64,000 bases of DNA from Xanthostigma xanthostigma (GCA_963575645.1 OY754466.1:31404001-31468000), one strand, 5' to 3'. Positions 36,386 through 52,000 are shown, numbered from the stretch's first letter. Translations and numbers: made by a program. Notes: generated by a model not told the origin, from the sequence alone.

Positions 36386-39300
36386 TATACATTCAGGTTT
36401 GGATCATTCTCTCATAAGAAAATGCAAACTGAATTTTGACTATCATTTTCACGCAGACAAGCAGTTTTTACATGGTTTACGACAATTAGGTGCAAATAAG
36501 TCCTTAAAGGCAAAATTGTTTTATTTCACAAAGGTAAGTCTACTTTCACTATAACATTCAGGTTTGGATCATTCTCTCATAAGAAAATGCAAACTGCATA
36601 TTAACCATTATTTTAACGCAGAGAAGCAGTTTTTACATGCTTCACGACAATTGCGTGCAAATGAGTCCTTATAGGCAAAATTGCTTTATTTTACAAAGGT
36701 AAGTCTATTTACACTATAACATTCAGGTTTGGATCATTCTCTCATAAGAAAATGCAGTGTGCATATTAACCATTATTTTAACGCATACAAGCAGATTTTA
36801 AATGCTTTATGACAATTAGGGGATAATGAGTCCTTATAGGCAAAATTGCTTTATTTTACAAAGGTAAGTCTATTTTCACTATAACATATAGGTTTGAATC
36901 ATTCTCTCATAAGAAAATGCAAACTGCATATTATACATTATTTTAACGCATACAAGCAGTTTTTACATGCTTTATGACAATTAGGGGCAAATGAGTCCTT
37001 ATAGGCAAAATTGCTTTATTTCATGAAGGTAAGTCTATTTACACTATAACATTCAGGTTTGGATCATTCTCTCATAAGAAAATGCAAACTGCATATTAAC
37101 CATTTTTTTAACGCTGACAAGCAGTTTTTACATGCTTTATGACAATTAGAAGCAAATGAGTCTTTACAGGCAAAATTGCTTTATTTCATGAAGGTAAGTC
37201 TATTTACACTATAACATTCAGGTTTGGATCATTCTCCCATAAGAAAATGTAAACTGCATATTAACCATTATTTTAACGCAGACAAGCAGTTTTTACATGC
37301 TTCACGACAATTGCGTGCAAATGAGTCTTTATAGGCAAAATTGCGTTATTTTACAAAGGTTAGTCTATTTTCACTATAACATTTAGGTTTGGATCGTTCT
37401 CTCATAAGAAAATGCAAACTGCATATTAACAATTATTTTAACGCATACAAGCAGTTTTTACATGCTTTATGACAATTAGGAGCAAATGGGTCCTTATAGG
37501 CAAAATTGCTTTATTTCATGAAGGTTAGTCTATTTTCACTATAACATTCAGGTTTGGATCGTTCTCACATAAGAAAATGCAAACTGCATATTAACCATTA
37601 TTTTAACGCATACAAGCAGTTTTTACATGCTTTATGACAATTAGGGGCAAATGAGTCCTTATAGGCAAAATTGCTTTATTTCATGAAGGTAAGTCTATTT
37701 TCACTATAACATTCAGGTTTGGATCGTTCTCTCATAAGAACATGCAAACTGCATATTAACCATTATTTTAACGCATACAAGCAGTTTTTACATGCTTTAT
37801 GACAATTAGGGGCAAATGAGTCCGTATAGGCAAAATTGCTTTATTTCATTAAGGTAAGTCTATTTAGACTATAACATTCAGGTTTGGATCATTCTCTCAT
37901 AAGAAAATGCAAACTTAATATTAACCATTATTTTATCCCTTACAAACAGTTTTTACATGCTTTACGACAATTAGGTGCAAATGAGTCCTTATAGGCAAAA
38001 TTGCTTTATTTCATGAGGGTAAGTCTATTTACACTATAACATTCAGGTTTGGATCATTCTCTCATAAGAAAATGCAAACTGCATATTAACCATTATTTTA
38101 ACGCATACAAGCAGTTTTTACATGCTTTATGACAATTGGGGGCAAATAAGTCCTTATAGGCAAAATTGCTTTATTTCATGAAGGTAAGTTCATTTCCACT
38201 ATAACATTCTGGTTTTGATCATTCTCTCATAAGAAAATGCAAACTGCATATTAACAATTATTTTAACGCAGACAAGCAGTTTTTACATGCTTTACGACAA
38301 GTAGGTGCAAATGAGTCCTTATAGGCAGTATTGCTGTATTTCATGAGGGTAAGTCTATTTACACTATAACATTCAGGTTTGGATCATTCTCTCATAAGAA
38401 AATGCAAACTGCATATTAACCATTATTTTACCGCATGCAAGCAGTTTTTACATGCTTTATGACAATTAGGGGCAAATGGGTCCTTATAGGCAAAATTGCT
38501 TTATTTCATGAAGGTTAGTCAATTTACACTATAACATTCAGGTTTGGATCATTCTCTCATAAGAAAATGCAAACTGCATATTAACCATTATTTTAACGCA
38601 GACAAGCAGTTTTTACATGCTTCACGACAATTGCGTGCAAATGAGTCCTTATAGGCAAAATTGCTTTATTTTACAAAGGTAAGTCTATTTTCACTATAAC
38701 ATTCAGGTTTGGATCATTCTCTCATAAGAAAATGCAAACTGCATATTAACCATTATTTTAACGCATACAAGCAGTTTTTACATGCTTTATGACAATTAGG
38801 AAAAAATGAGTCCTTATAGGCAAAATTGCTTTATTTTAAAGGTAAGTCTATGTACACTATAACATTCAGGTTTGGATCATTCTCTCTTAAGAAAAGGCAA
38901 ACTGCATATTAACTATTATTTTAACGCATACAAGCTGTTTTTACATGCTTTATGACAATTAGGTGCAAATGAGTCCTTATAGGCAAAATTGCTTTATTTC
39001 ATGAGGGTTAGTCTATTTACACTATACCATTTAGGTTTGGATCATTCTCTCATAAGAAAATGCAAACTGCATTTTAACCATTATTTTAACGCATACAAGC
39101 AGTTTTTACAAGCTTTATGACAATTAGGTGCAAATGAGTCCTCATAGGCAAAATTGCTTAATTTCATGAGGGTTAGTCTATTTACACTATAACATTTAGG
39201 TTTGGATCATTCTTTCATAAGAAAATGCAAACTGCATATTTACTATCATTATAACGCATACAAGCAGGTTTTACATGCTTTATGACAATTAGGGGCAAAT

Positions 39301-40265
39301 GAGTACTTATAGGCAAAATTGCTTTATTTCATGAAGGTAAGTCTATTTTCACTATAACATTCAGTTTTGGATCGTTCTCTCATAAGAAAATGCAAACTGC
39401 ATATTAACCGTTATTTTAACGCATACAAGCAGTTTTTACATGCTTTATGACAATTAGAAGCAAATGAGTCCTTATAGGCAAAATTGCTTTTTTTCATTAA
39501 GGTAAGTCTATTTAGACTATAACATTCAGGTTTGGATTATTCTCTCATAAGAAAATGCAAACTGCATATTAACCATTATTTTAACGCAGACAAGCAGTTT
39601 TTACATGCTTTACGACAATTATGTGCAAATGAGTCCTTATAGGCGAAATTGCTTTATTTCACAAAGGTAAGTTTACTTACACTATAACATTCAGGTTTGG
39701 ATCATTCTCTCACAAGAAAATGCAAACTGCATATTAACTATTATTTTAAAGCATACAAGCAGTTTCTACATGCTTTATGACAATAAGGGGCAAATGGGTC
39801 CTTATAGGCAAAATTGATTTAATTCATGAAGGTTAGTCTATTTACACTATAACATTCAGGTTTAGATCATTCTCTCATAAGAAAATGCAAACTGCATATT
39901 AACCATTATTTTAACGCATACAAGCAGTTTTTACATGCTTTATGACAATTAGGGGCAAATGGGTCCTTATAAGCAAAATGGCTTTATTTCATGAAGGTTA
40001 GTCTATTTACACTATAACATTCATGTTTGGATCATTCTCTCATAAGAAAATGCAAACTGCATATTAACCATTATTTTAACGCATACAAGCAGTTTTTACA
40101 TGCTTTATGACAATTAGGGGCAAATGGGTCCTTATAGGCAAAATTGCTTTATTTCATGAAGGTTAGTCTATTTACACTATAACATTCAGGTTTGGATTAT
40201 TCTCCCATAAGAAAATGCAAACTGCATCTTAACCATTATTTTAACGCAGACAAGCAGTTTTTACA
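36386..40265 (+). repeat. Right-domain segment D, copy III
   Basis: Anchor CAGTGTGCAT at 36755. It has the fullest order of D monomers: it runs on from where copy II stops, through the TTAGATC, ATGGCTTTATT, TTCATGTTTGG and CTCCCATAAG with CATCTTAACC monomers (about 39,860-40,240). Private changes are AACTTAATATT near 37,915 and GCATGCAAG near 38,434. It switches to F near 40,265, where copy V reads TTACAAGCTTTATG and this copy reads TTACATGCTTTATG with AGAAGC. Confidence 0.86.
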
Positions 40266-41569
40266 TGCTTTATGACAATTAGAAGCAAATGAGTCTTTAT
40301 AGGCAAAATTGCTTTATTTTATGAAGGTAAGTCTATTTACACTATAAGATTCAGATTTGGATCATTCTCTCATAAGAAAATGTAAACTGCATATTAACCA
40401 TTATTTTAACACAGACAAGCAGTTTTTACATGCTTCACGACAATTGCGTGCAAATGAGTCCTTATAGGTAAAATTGCGTTATTTTACAAAGGTAAGTCTA
40501 TTTTCACTATAACATTCAGGTTTGGATCGTTCTCTTATAAGAAAATGCAAACTGCATATTAACCATTATTTTAACGCATAAAAGCAGTTTTTACATGCTT
40601 TATGACAATTAGGGGCAAATGAGTCCTTATAGGCAAAATTGCTTTATTTTATTAAGGTAAGTCTATTTAGACTATAACATTCAGGTGTGGATCATTCTCT
40701 CATAAGAAAATGCAAACTGCATATTAACCATTATTTTAACGTTGACAAGCAGTTTTTACATGCTTTACGACAATTAGGTGCAAATGAGTCCTTATAGGCA
40801 AAATTGCTTTATTTCATGAGGGTAAGTCTATTTACACTATACACATTCAGGTTTGGATCATTCTCTCATAAGAAAATGCAAACTGCATATTAACCATTAT
40901 TTTAACGCATACAAGCAGTTTTTACATGCTTTATGACAATTGGGGGCAAATAAGTCCTTATAGGCAAAATTGCTTTATTTCATGAAGGTAAGTCTATTTA
41001 CACTATAACATTCAGGTTTGGATCATTCTGTCATAAGAAAATGCAAACTGCATATTAACTATTATTTTAACGCATACAAGCTGTTTTTACATGCTTTATG
41101 ACAATTAGGTGCAAATGAGTCCTTATAGGCAAAATTGCTTTATTTCATGAGGGTTAGTCTATTTACACTATAACATTCAGGTTTGGATCATTCTCTCATA
41201 AGAAAATGCAAACTGCAAATTAACTATTATTTTAACGCATACAAGCTGTTTTTACATGCTTTATGACAATTAGGTGCAAATGAGTCCTTATAGGCAAAAT
41301 TGCTTTATTTCATGAAGGTAAGTCTATTTACACTATAACATTCAGGTTTGGATCATTCTCTCAAGAGAAAATGCAAATTGCATATTAACCATTATTTTAA
41401 CGCATACAAGCAGTTTTTACATGCTTTATGACAATTAGGGGCAAATAAGTCCTTATAGGCAAAATTGCTTTATTTCATGAAGGTAAGTCTACTTACACTA
41501 TAACATTCAGGTTTGGATCATTCTCTCATAAGAAAACGCAAACTGCATATTAGCCATTATTTTAACGCA
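40266..41569 (+). repeat. Right-domain segment F, copy 1, with a short E-like tail
   Basis: F monomers: AGAAGC with TTTTATGAAGG, ATAAGATTCAGATTTGG, TATAGGTAAAATTGCGTT, CTCTTATAAG, CATAAAAGCAG, CAGGTGTGGATC, GTTGACAAG and TATACACATT. The unit aligns with F at 44.49 kb at offset 4,291 bp (CTCCCATAAG at 40202 and 44493). After about 40,975 the two F monomers with TTAAATGAAGG and AAATTCAATC are missing, and the block goes straight to TTAACTATT with CAAGCTG monomers, as at the start of E. It ends with an AAAACGC and TTAGCC monomer near 41,540. Confidence 0.8.
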
Positions 41570-44455
41570 GACAAGCAGTTTTTACATGCTTTATGACAAT
41601 TAGAAGCAAATGAGTCTTTATAGGCAAAATTGCTTTATTTCATGAAGGTAAGTCTATTTACACTATAACATTTAGGTTTGGATCATTCTCTCATAAGAAA
41701 ATGTAAACTGCATATTGACCATTATTTTAACGCATACAAGCTGTTTTTACATGCTTTATGACAATTAGGGGCAAATGAGTCCTTATAGGCAAAATTGCTT
41801 TATTTCGTAAGGGTTAGTCTTTTTACACTATAACATTCAGGTTTGGATAATTCTCTCATAAGAAAATGCAAACTGCATATTAACCATTATTTTAACGCAT
41901 ACAAGCAGTTTTTACATGCTTTATGACAATTAGGGGCAAATTGGTCCTTATAGGCAAAATTGCTTAATTTCATGAAGGTTAGTCTATTTACACTATAACA
42001 TTCAGGTTTGGATTATTCTCTCATAAGAAAATGCAGACTGCATATTAACATCTATTTTAACGCAGACAAGCAGTTTTTACATGCTTTACGACAATTAGGT
42101 GCAAATGAGTCCTTATAGGCGAAATTGCTTGTTTTCATAAAGGTAAGTTTACTTACACTATAACATTCAGGTTTGGATCATTCTCTCACAAGAAAATGCA
42201 AACTGCATATTAACTATTATTTTAACGCATACAAGCAGTTTTTACATGCTTTATGACAATTAGGTGCAAATGCGTCCTTATAGGCAAAATTGCTTTATTT
42301 CATGAGGGTAAGTCTATTTACACTATAACATTCAGGTTTGGATCATTCTCTCATAAGAAAATGCAAACTGAATATTGACTATCATTTTCACGCAGACAAG
42401 CAGTTTTTACATGGTTTACGACAATTAGGTGCAAATAAGTCCTTAAAGGCAAAATTGTTTTATTTCACAAAGGTAAGTCTACTTTCACTATAACATTCAG
42501 GTTTGGATCATTCTCTCATAAGAAAATGCAAACTGCATATTAACCATTATTTTAACGCAGAGAAGCAGTTTTTACATGCTTCACGACAATTGCGTGCAAA
42601 TGAGTCCTTATAGGCAAAATTGCTTTATTTTACAAAGGTAAGTCTATTTACACTATAACATTCAGGTTTGGATCATTCTCTCATAAGAAAATGCAGTCTG
42701 CATATTAACCATTATTTTAACGCATACAAGCAGATTTTAAATGCTTTATGACAATTAGGGAATAATGAGTCCTTATAGGCAAAATTGCTTTATTTTACAA
42801 AGGTAAGTCTATTTTCACTATAACATATAGGTTTGAATCATTCTCTCATAAGAAAATGCAAACTGCATATTATACATTATTTTAACGCATACAAGCAGTT
42901 TTTACATGCTTTATGACAATTAGGGGCAAATGAGTCCTTATAGGCAAAATTGCTTTACTTCATGAAGGTAAGTCTATTTACACTATAACATTCAGGTTTG
43001 GATCATTCTCTCATAAGAAAATGCAAACTGCATATTAACCATTTTTTTAACGCTGACAAGCAGTTTTTACATGCTTTATGACAATTAGAAGCAAATGAGT
43101 CTTTACAGGCAAAATTGCTTTATTTCATGAAGGTAAGTCTATTTACACTATAACATTCAGGTTTGGATCATTCTCCCATAAGAAAATGTAAACTGCATAT
43201 TAACCATTATTTTAACGCAGACAAGCAGTTTTTACATGCTTCACGACAATTGCGTGCAAATGAGTCTTTATAGGCAAAATTGCGTTATTTTACAAAGGTT
43301 AGTCTATTTTCACTATAACATTTAGGTTTGGATCGTTCTCTCATAAGAAAATGCAAACTGCATATTAACAATTATTTTAACGCATACAAGCAGTTTTTAC
43401 ATGCTTTATGACAATTAGTAGCAAATGGGTCCTTATAGGCAAAATTGCTTTATTTCATGAAGGTTAGTCTATTTTCACTATAACATTCAGGTTTGGATCG
43501 TTCTCACATAAGAAAATGCAAACTGCATATTAACCATTATTTTAACGCATACAAGCAGTTTTTACATGCTTTATGACAATTAGGGGCAAATGAGTCCTTA
43601 TAGGCAAAATTGCTTTATTTCATGAAGGTAAGTCTATTTTTACTATAACATTCAGGTTTGGATCGTTCTCTCATAAGAACATGCAAACTGCATATTAACC
43701 ATTATTTTAACGCATACAAGCAGTTTTTACATGCTTTATGACAATTAGGGGCAAATGAGTCCGTATAGGCAAAATTGCTTTATTTCATTAAGGTAAGTCT
43801 ATTTAGACTATAACATTCAGGTTTGGATCATTCTCTCATAAGAAAATGCAAACTGCATATTAACCATTATTTTATCCCTTACAAACAGTTTTTACATGCT
43901 TTACGACAATTAGGTGCAAATGAGTCCTTATAGGCAAAATTGCTTTATTTCATGAGGGTAAGTCTATTTACACTATAACATTCAGGTTTGGATCATTCTC
44001 TCATAAGAAAATGCAAACTGCATATTAACCATTATTTTAACGCATACAAGCAGTTTTTACATGCTTTATGACAATTGGGGGCAAATAAGTCCTTATAGGC
44101 AAAATTGCTTTATTTCATGAAGGTAAGTTCATTTCCACTATAACATTCTGGTTTTGATCATTCTCTCATAAGAAAATGCAAACTGCATATTAACAATTAT
44201 TTTAACGCAGACAAGCAGTTTTTACATGCTTTACGACAAGTAGGTGCAAATGAGTCCTTATAGGCAATATTGCTGTATTTCATGAGGGTAAGTCTATTTA
44301 CATTATAACATTCAGGTTTGGATCATTCTCTCATAAGAAAATGCAAACTGCATATTAACCATTATTTTACCGCATACAAGCAGTTTTTACATGCTTTATG
44401 ACAATTAGGGGCAAATGGGTCCTTATAGGCAAAATTGCTTTATTTCATAAAGGTT
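41570..44455 (+). repeat. Right-domain segment D, copy IV
   Basis: Anchor at 42695, here CAGTCTGCAT. It aligns with copy I at offset 20,454 bp, including its left part (TTTCGTAAGGG at 41804), which copies II, III, V and VI lack, and with copy III at offset 5,940 bp, exactly 36 monomers. It runs through GAACATGC, GAGTCCGTAT, CCCTTACAAAC, GTTCATTTCC, ACAAGTAGG and TTTTACCGC, then leaves D at about 44,455 with CATAAAGGTTAG and CTCCCATAAG of an F segment. The AGGAAAAAATG monomer is therefore absent. Confidence 0.86.
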
Positions 44456-45468
44456 AGTCTATTTACACTATAACATTCAGGTTTGGATTATTCTCCCATA
44501 AGAAAATGCAAACTGCATCTTAACCATTATTTTAACGCAGACAAGCAGTTTTTACATGCTTTATGACAATTAGAAGCAAATGAGTCTTTATAGGCAAAAT
44601 TGCTTTATTTTATGAAGGTAAGTCTATTTACACTATAAGATTCAGATTTGGATCATTCTCTCATAAGAAAATGTAAACTGCATATTAACCATTATTTTAA
44701 CGCAGACAAGCAGTTTTTACATGCTTCACGACAATTGCGTGCAAATGAGTCCTTATAGGTAAAATTGCGTTATTTTACAAAGGTAAGTCTATTTTCACTA
44801 TAACATTCAGGTTTGGATCGTTCTCTTATAAGAAAATGCAAACTGCATATTAACCATTATTTTAACGCATAAAAGCAGTTTTTACATGCTTTATGACAAT
44901 TAGGGGCAAATGAGTCCTTATAGGCAAAATTGCTTTATTTTATTAAGGTAAGTCTATTTAGACTATAACATTCAGGTGTGGATCATTCTCTCATAAGAAA
45001 ATGCAAACTTCATATTAACCATTATTTTAACGTTGACAAGCAGTTTTTACATGCTTTACGACAATTAGGTGCAAATGAGTCCTTATAGGCAAAATTGCTT
45101 TATTTCATGAGGGTAAGTCTATTTACACTATACACATTCAGGTTTGGATCATTCTCTCATAAGAAAATGCAAACTGCATATTAACCATTATTTTAACGCA
45201 TACAAGCAGTTTTTACATGCTTTATGACAATTGGGGGCAAATAAGTCCTTATAGGCAAAATTGCTTTATTAAATGAAGGTTAGTCTATTTACACTATTAC
45301 ATTCAGGTTTGGATCATTCTCACATAAGAAAATTCAATCTGCATATTAACCATTATTTTAACGCAGACAAGCAGTTTTTACATGCTTTATGACAATTAGG
45401 GGCAAATGGGTCCTTATAGGCAAAATTGCTTTATTTCATAAAGGTTAGTCTATTTACACTATAACATT
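44456..45468 (+). repeat. Right-domain segment F, copy 2
   Basis: Full F order ending with the TTAAATGAAGG and AAATTCAATC monomers, then CATAAAGGTTAG and CTCCCATAAG. It aligns to the last kilobase of the window at a constant offset of 18,477 bp (CAGGTGTGG at 44973 and 63450; CTCCCATAAG at 45484 and 63961), including the private AAACTTCATATT. It passes into E copy 3 at about 45,470-45,500. Confidence 0.86.
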
Positions 45469-48400
45469 CAGGTTTGGATTATTCTCCCATAAGAAAATGC
45501 AAACTGCATATTAACTATTATTTTAACGCATACAAGCTGTTTTTACATGCTTTATGACAATTAGGTGCAAATGAGTCCTTATAGGCAAAATTGCTTTATT
45601 TCATGAGGGTTAGTCTATTTACACTATAACATTCAGGTTTGGATCATTCTCTCATAAGAAAATGCAAACTGCAAATTAACTATTATTTTAACGCATACAA
45701 GCTGTTTTTACATGCTTTATGACAATTAGGTGCAAATGAGTCCTTATAGGCAAAATTGCTTTATTTCATGAAGGTAAGTCTATTTACACTATAACATTCA
45801 GGTTTGGATCATTCTCTCATAAGAAAATGCAAACTGCATATTAACTATTATTTTTACGCATACAAGCAGTTTTTACATGCTTTATGACAATTAGAGGCAA
45901 ATGGGTCCTTATAGGCAAAATTGCTTTATTTCATGAAGGTTAGTCTATTTACACTATAACATTCAGGTTTGGATCATTCTCTCATAAGAAAATGCAAACT
46001 GCATATTAACCATTCTTTTAACGCAGACAAGCAGTTTTTACATGCTTCACGACAATTGCGTGCAAATGAGTCCTTATAGGCAAAATTGCTTTATTTTACA
46101 AAGGTATGTCTATTTACACTATAACCTTTAGGTTTGGATCATTCTCTCATAAGAAAATGCAAACTGCATATTAACCATTATTTTAACGCATACAAGCAGT
46201 TTTTACATGGTTTATGACAATTAGGGGCAAATGAGTCCTTATAGGCAAAATTGCTTTATTTCATGAAGGGTAAGTCTATTTACACTATAACATTCAGAGT
46301 TGGATCTTTCTCTCATAAGAAAATGCAAACTGCATATTAACCATTATTTAAACGCAGACAAGCAGTTTTTACATGCTTTACGACAATTAGGTGCAAATGA
46401 GTCTTTATAGGCAAAATTGCTTTATTTAATGAGGGTAAGTCTATTTACACTATAACATTCAGAGTTGGATCTTTCTCTCATAAGAAAATGCAAACTGTAT
46501 ATTATACATTATTTTAACGCATACAAGCAGTTTCTACATGCTTTATGACAATTAGGTGCAAATGAGTCCTTATAGGCAAAATTGCTTTATTTTATTAAGG
46601 TAAGTCTATTTACACTATAACATTCAGGTTTGGATCATTCTCTCATAAGAAAATGCAAACTGCATATTATACATTATTTTAACGCATACAAGCAGTTTTT
46701 AAATGCTTTATGACAATTAGGGGCAAATGAGTCCTTATTGGCAAAATTGCTTTATTTCATGAAGGTAAGTCTATTTACACTATAACATTCAGGTTTGGAT
46801 CATTCTCTCATAAGAAAACGCAAACTGCATATTAACCATTATTTTAACGCTGACAAGCAGTTTTTACATGCTTTATGACAATTAGGGGCAAATGGGTCCT
46901 TATAGGCAAAATTGCTTTATTTCATGAAGGTAAGTCTATTTACACTTTAACATTCAGGTTTGGATCTTTCTCTCATAAGAAAATGAAAACTGCATATTAA
47001 CCATTATTTAAACGCAGACAAGCAGTTTTTACATGCTTTATGACAATTAGGGGCAAATGAGTCCTTATAGGCAAAATTGCTTTATTTCATGAGGGTAAGT
47101 CTATTTACACTATAACATTCAGGTTTGGATCATTCTCTCATAAGAAAATACAAACTGAATATTATACATTATTTTAACTCATACAAGCAGTTTTTAAATG
47201 CTTTATGACAATTAGGGGCAAATGAGTCCTTATAGGCAAAATTGCTTTATTTCATGAAGGTAAGTCTATTTACACTATAACATTCAGGTTTGGATCATTC
47301 TCTCATAAGAAAATGCAAACTGCATATTATACATTATTTTAACGCATACAAGCAGTTTTTAAATGCTTTATGACAATTAGGGGCAAATGAGTCCTTATAG
47401 GCAAAATTGCTTTATTTCATGAAGGTAAGTCTATTTACACTATAACATTCAGGTTTGGATCATTCTCTCATAAGAAAATGCAAACTGCATATTAACCATT
47501 ATTTTAACGCATACAAGCAGTTTTTAAATGCTTTATGACAATTAGGGGCAAATGAGTCCTTATAGGCAAAATTGCTTTATTTCATGAGGGTAAGTCTATT
47601 TACACTATAACATTCAGGTTTGGATCATTCTCTCATAAGAAAATGCAAACTGCATATTATACATTATTTTAACGCATACAAGCAGTTTTTAAATGCTTTA
47701 TGACAATAAGGGGCAAATGAGTCCTTATAGGCAAAATTGCTTTATTTCATTAAGGTAAGTCTATTTACAATATAACATTCAGGTTTGGATCATTCTCTCA
47801 TAAGAAAACGCAAACTGCATATTAACCATTATTTTAACGCTGACAAGCAGTTTTTACATGCTTTATGACAATTAGGGGCAAATGGGTCCTTATAGGCAAA
47901 ATTGCTTTATTTCATGAAGGTAAGTCTATTTACACTTTAACATTCAGGTTTGGATCTTTCTCTCATAAGAAAATGAAAACTGCATATTAACCATTATTTA
48001 AACGCAGACAAGCAGTTTTTACATGCTTTATGACAATTAGGGGCAAATGAGTCCTTATAGGCAAAATTGCTTTATTTCATGAGGGTAAGTCTATTTACAC
48101 TATAACATTCAGGTTTGGATCATTCTCTCATAAGAAAATGCAAACTGATTATTGACTATCATTTTCTCGCAGACAAGCAGTTTTTACATGGTTTACGACA
48201 ATTAGGTGCAAATAAGTCCTTAAAGGCAAAATTGTTTATTTTACAAAGGTTAGTCTACTTTCACTATAAAATTCAGGTTTGGATCATTCTCTCATAAGAA
48301 AATGCAAACTGCATATTAACCATTATTTTAACGCAGACAAGCAGTTTTTACATGCTTCACGACAATTGCGTGCAAATGAGTCTTTATAGGCAAAATTGCT

Positions 48401-49080
48401 TTATTTCATGAGGGTAAGTCTATTTACACCATAACATTCAGGTTTGAATCATTCTCTCATAAGAAAATGCAAACTGCATATTAACCATTTTTTAACGCAG
48501 ACAAGCAGTTTTTACATGCTTCACGACAATTGCGTGCAAATGAGTCCTTATAGGCAAAATTGCTCTATTTTACAAAGGTAAGTCTATTTTCACTATAACA
48601 TTCAGTTTTGGATCATTCTCTCATAAGAAAATGCAAACTGCATATTATACATTATTTTAACGCATACAAGCAGTTTTTAAATGCTTTATGACAATTAGGG
48701 GCAAATGAGTCCTTATAGGCAAAATTGCTTTATTTCATGAAGGTAAGTCTATTTACACTATAACATTCAGGTTTGGATCATTCTCTCATAAGAAAATGCA
48801 AAATGCATATTATACATTATTTTAACGCATACAAGCAGTTTTTAAATGCTTTATGACAATTAGGGGCAAATGAGTCCTTATAGGCAAAATTGCTTTATTT
48901 CATGAAGGTAAGTCTATTTACACTATAACATTCAGGTTTGGATCATTCTCTCATAAGAAAACGCAAACTGCATATCAACCATTATTTTAACGCTGACAAG
49001 CAGTTTTTACATGCTTTATGACAATTATGGGCAAATGAGTCCTTATAGGCAAAATTGCTTTATTTCATGAGGGTAAGTCT
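45469..49080 (+). repeat. Right-domain segment E, copy 3
   Basis: Longest E copy together with E copy 1 (offset 17,979 bp). The part from about 47,450 is repeated at offset 5,770 bp in E copy 4 (TGACAATAAG at 47701 and 53471; the CTGATTATTGAC monomer near 48,147 and 53,917). The GTCTTTATAGG with ACACCATAAC monomer that follows 48,340 is present here and in copies 2 and 4. In E copy 1 this place is altered by the 660-bp duplication. No gene is present. Confidence 0.85.
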
Positions 49081-52000
49081 ATTTACACTATACATTCAGG
49101 TTTGGATCATTCTCTCATAAGAAAATGCAAACTGAATTTTGACTATCATTTTCACGCAGACAAGCAGTTTTTACATGGTTTACGACAATTAGGTGCAAAT
49201 AAGTCCTTAAAGGCAAAATTGTTTTATTTCACAAAGGTAAGTCTACTTTCACTATAACATTCAGGTTTGGATCATTCTCTCATAAGAAAATGCAAACTGC
49301 ATATTAACCATTATTTTAACGCAGAGAAGCAGTTTTTACATGCTTCACGACAATTGCGTGCAAATGAGTCCTTATAGGCAAAATTGCTTTATTTTACAAA
49401 GGTAAGTCTATTTTCACTATAACATTCAGGTTTGGATCATTCTCTCATAAGAAAATGCAGTGTGCATATTAACCATTATTTTAACGCATACAAGCAGATT
49501 TTAAATGCTTTATGACAATTAGGGGATAATGAGTCCTTATAGGCAAAATTGCTTTATTTTACAAAGGTAAGTCTATTTTCACTATAACATATAGGTTTGA
49601 ATCATTCTCTCATAAGAAAATGCAAACTGCATATTATACATTATTTTAACGCATACAAGCAGTTTTTACATGCTTTATAACAATTAGGGGCAAATGAGTC
49701 CTTATAGGCAAAATTGCTTTATTTCATGAAGGTAAGTCTATTTACACTATAACATTCAGGTTTGGATCATTCTCTCATAAGAAAATGCAAACTGCATATT
49801 AACCATTTTTTTAACGCTGACAAGCAGTTTTTACATGCTTTATGACAATTAGAAGCCAATGAGTCTTTACAGGCAAAATTGCTTTATTTCATGAAGGTAA
49901 GTCTATTTACACTATAACATTCAGGTTTGGATCATTCTCCCATAAGAAAATGTAAACTGCATATTAACCATTATTTTAACGCAGCCAAGCAGTTTTTACA
50001 TGCTTCACGACAATTGCGTGCAAATGAGTCTTTATAGGCAAAATTGCGTTATTTTACAAAGGTTAGTCTATTTTCACTATAACATTTAGGTTTGGATCGT
50101 TCTCTCATAAGAAAATGCAAACTGCATATTAACAATTATTTTAACGCATACAAGCAGTTTTTACATGCTTTATGACAATTAGGAGCAAATGGGTCCTTAT
50201 AGGCAAAATTGCTTTATTTCATGAAGGTTAGTCTATTTTCACTATAACATTCAGGTTTGGATCGTTCTCACATAAGAAAATGCAAACTGCATATTAACCA
50301 TTATTTTAACGCATACAAGCAGTTTTTACATGCTTTATGACAATTAGGGGCAAATGAGTCCTTATAGGCAAAATTGCTTTATTTCATGAAGGTAAGTCTA
50401 TTTTCACTATAACATTCAGGTTTGGATCGTTCTCTCATAAGAACATGCAAACTGCATATTAACCATTATTTTAACGCATACAAGCAGTTTTTACATGCTT
50501 TATGACAATTAGGGGCAAATGAGTCCGTATAGGCAAAATTGCTTTATTTCATTAAGGTAAGTCTATTTAGACTATAACATTCAGGTTTGGATCATTCTCT
50601 CATAAGAAAATGCAAACTGCATATTAACCATTATTTTATCCCTTACAAACAGTTTTTACATGCTTTACGACAATTAGGTGCAAATGAGTCCTTATAGGCA
50701 AAATTGCTTTATTTCATGAGGGTAAGTCTATTTACACTATAACATTCAGGTTTGGATCATTCTCTCATAAGAAAATGCAAACTGCATATTAACCATTATT
50801 TTAACGCATACAAGCAGTTTTTACATGCTTTATGACAATTGGGGGCAAATAAGTCCTTATAGGCAAAATTGCTTTATTTCATGAAGGTAAGTTCATTTCC
50901 ACTATAACATTCTGGTTTTGATCATTCTCTCATAAGAAAATGCAAACTGCATATTAACAATTATTTTAACGCAGACAAGCAGTTTTTACATGCTTTACGA
51001 CAAGTAGGTGCAAATGAGTCCTTATAGGCAATATTGCTGTATTTCATGAGGGTAAGTCTATTTACACTATAACATTCAGGTTTGGATCATTCTCTCATAA
51101 GAAAATGCAAACTGCATATTAACCATTATTTTACCGCATACAAGCAGTTTTTACATGCTTTATGACAATTAGGGGCAAATGGGTCCTTATAGGCAAAATT
51201 GCTTTATTTCATGAAGGTTAGTCTATTTACACTATAACATTCAGGTTTGGATCATTCTCTCATAAGAAAATGCAAACTGCATATTAACCATTATTTTAAC
51301 GCAGACAAGCAGTTTTTACATGCTTCACGACAATTGCGTGCAAATGAGTCCTTATAGGCAAAATTGCTTTATTTGACAAAGGTAAGTCTATTTTCACTAT
51401 AACATTCAGGTTTGGATCATTCTCTCATAAGAAAATGCAAACTGCATATTAACCATTATTTTAACGCATACAAGCAGTTTTTACATGCTTTATGACAATT
51501 AGGAAAAAATGAGTCCTTATAGACAAAATTGCTTTATTTTAAAGGTAAGTCTATGTACACTATAACATTCAGGTTTGGATCATTCTCTCTTAAGAAAAGG
51601 CAAACTGCATATTAACTATTATTTTAACGCATACAAGCTGTTTTTACATGCTTTATGACAATTAGGTGCAAATGAGTCCTTATAGGCAAAATTGTTTTAT
51701 TTCATGAGGGTTAGTCTATTTACACTATAACATTTAGGTTTGGATCATTCTCTCATAAGAAAATGCAAACTGCATTTTAACCATTATTTTAACGCATACA
51801 AGCAGTTTTTACAAGCTTTATGACAATTAGGTGCAAATGAGTCCTTATAGGCAAAATTGCTTAATTTCATGAGGGTTAGTCTATTTACACTATAACATTT
51901 AGGTTTGGATCATTCTTTCATAAGAAAATGCAAACTGCATATTTACTATCATTATAACGCATACAAGCAGGTTTTACATGCTTTATGACAATTAGGGGCA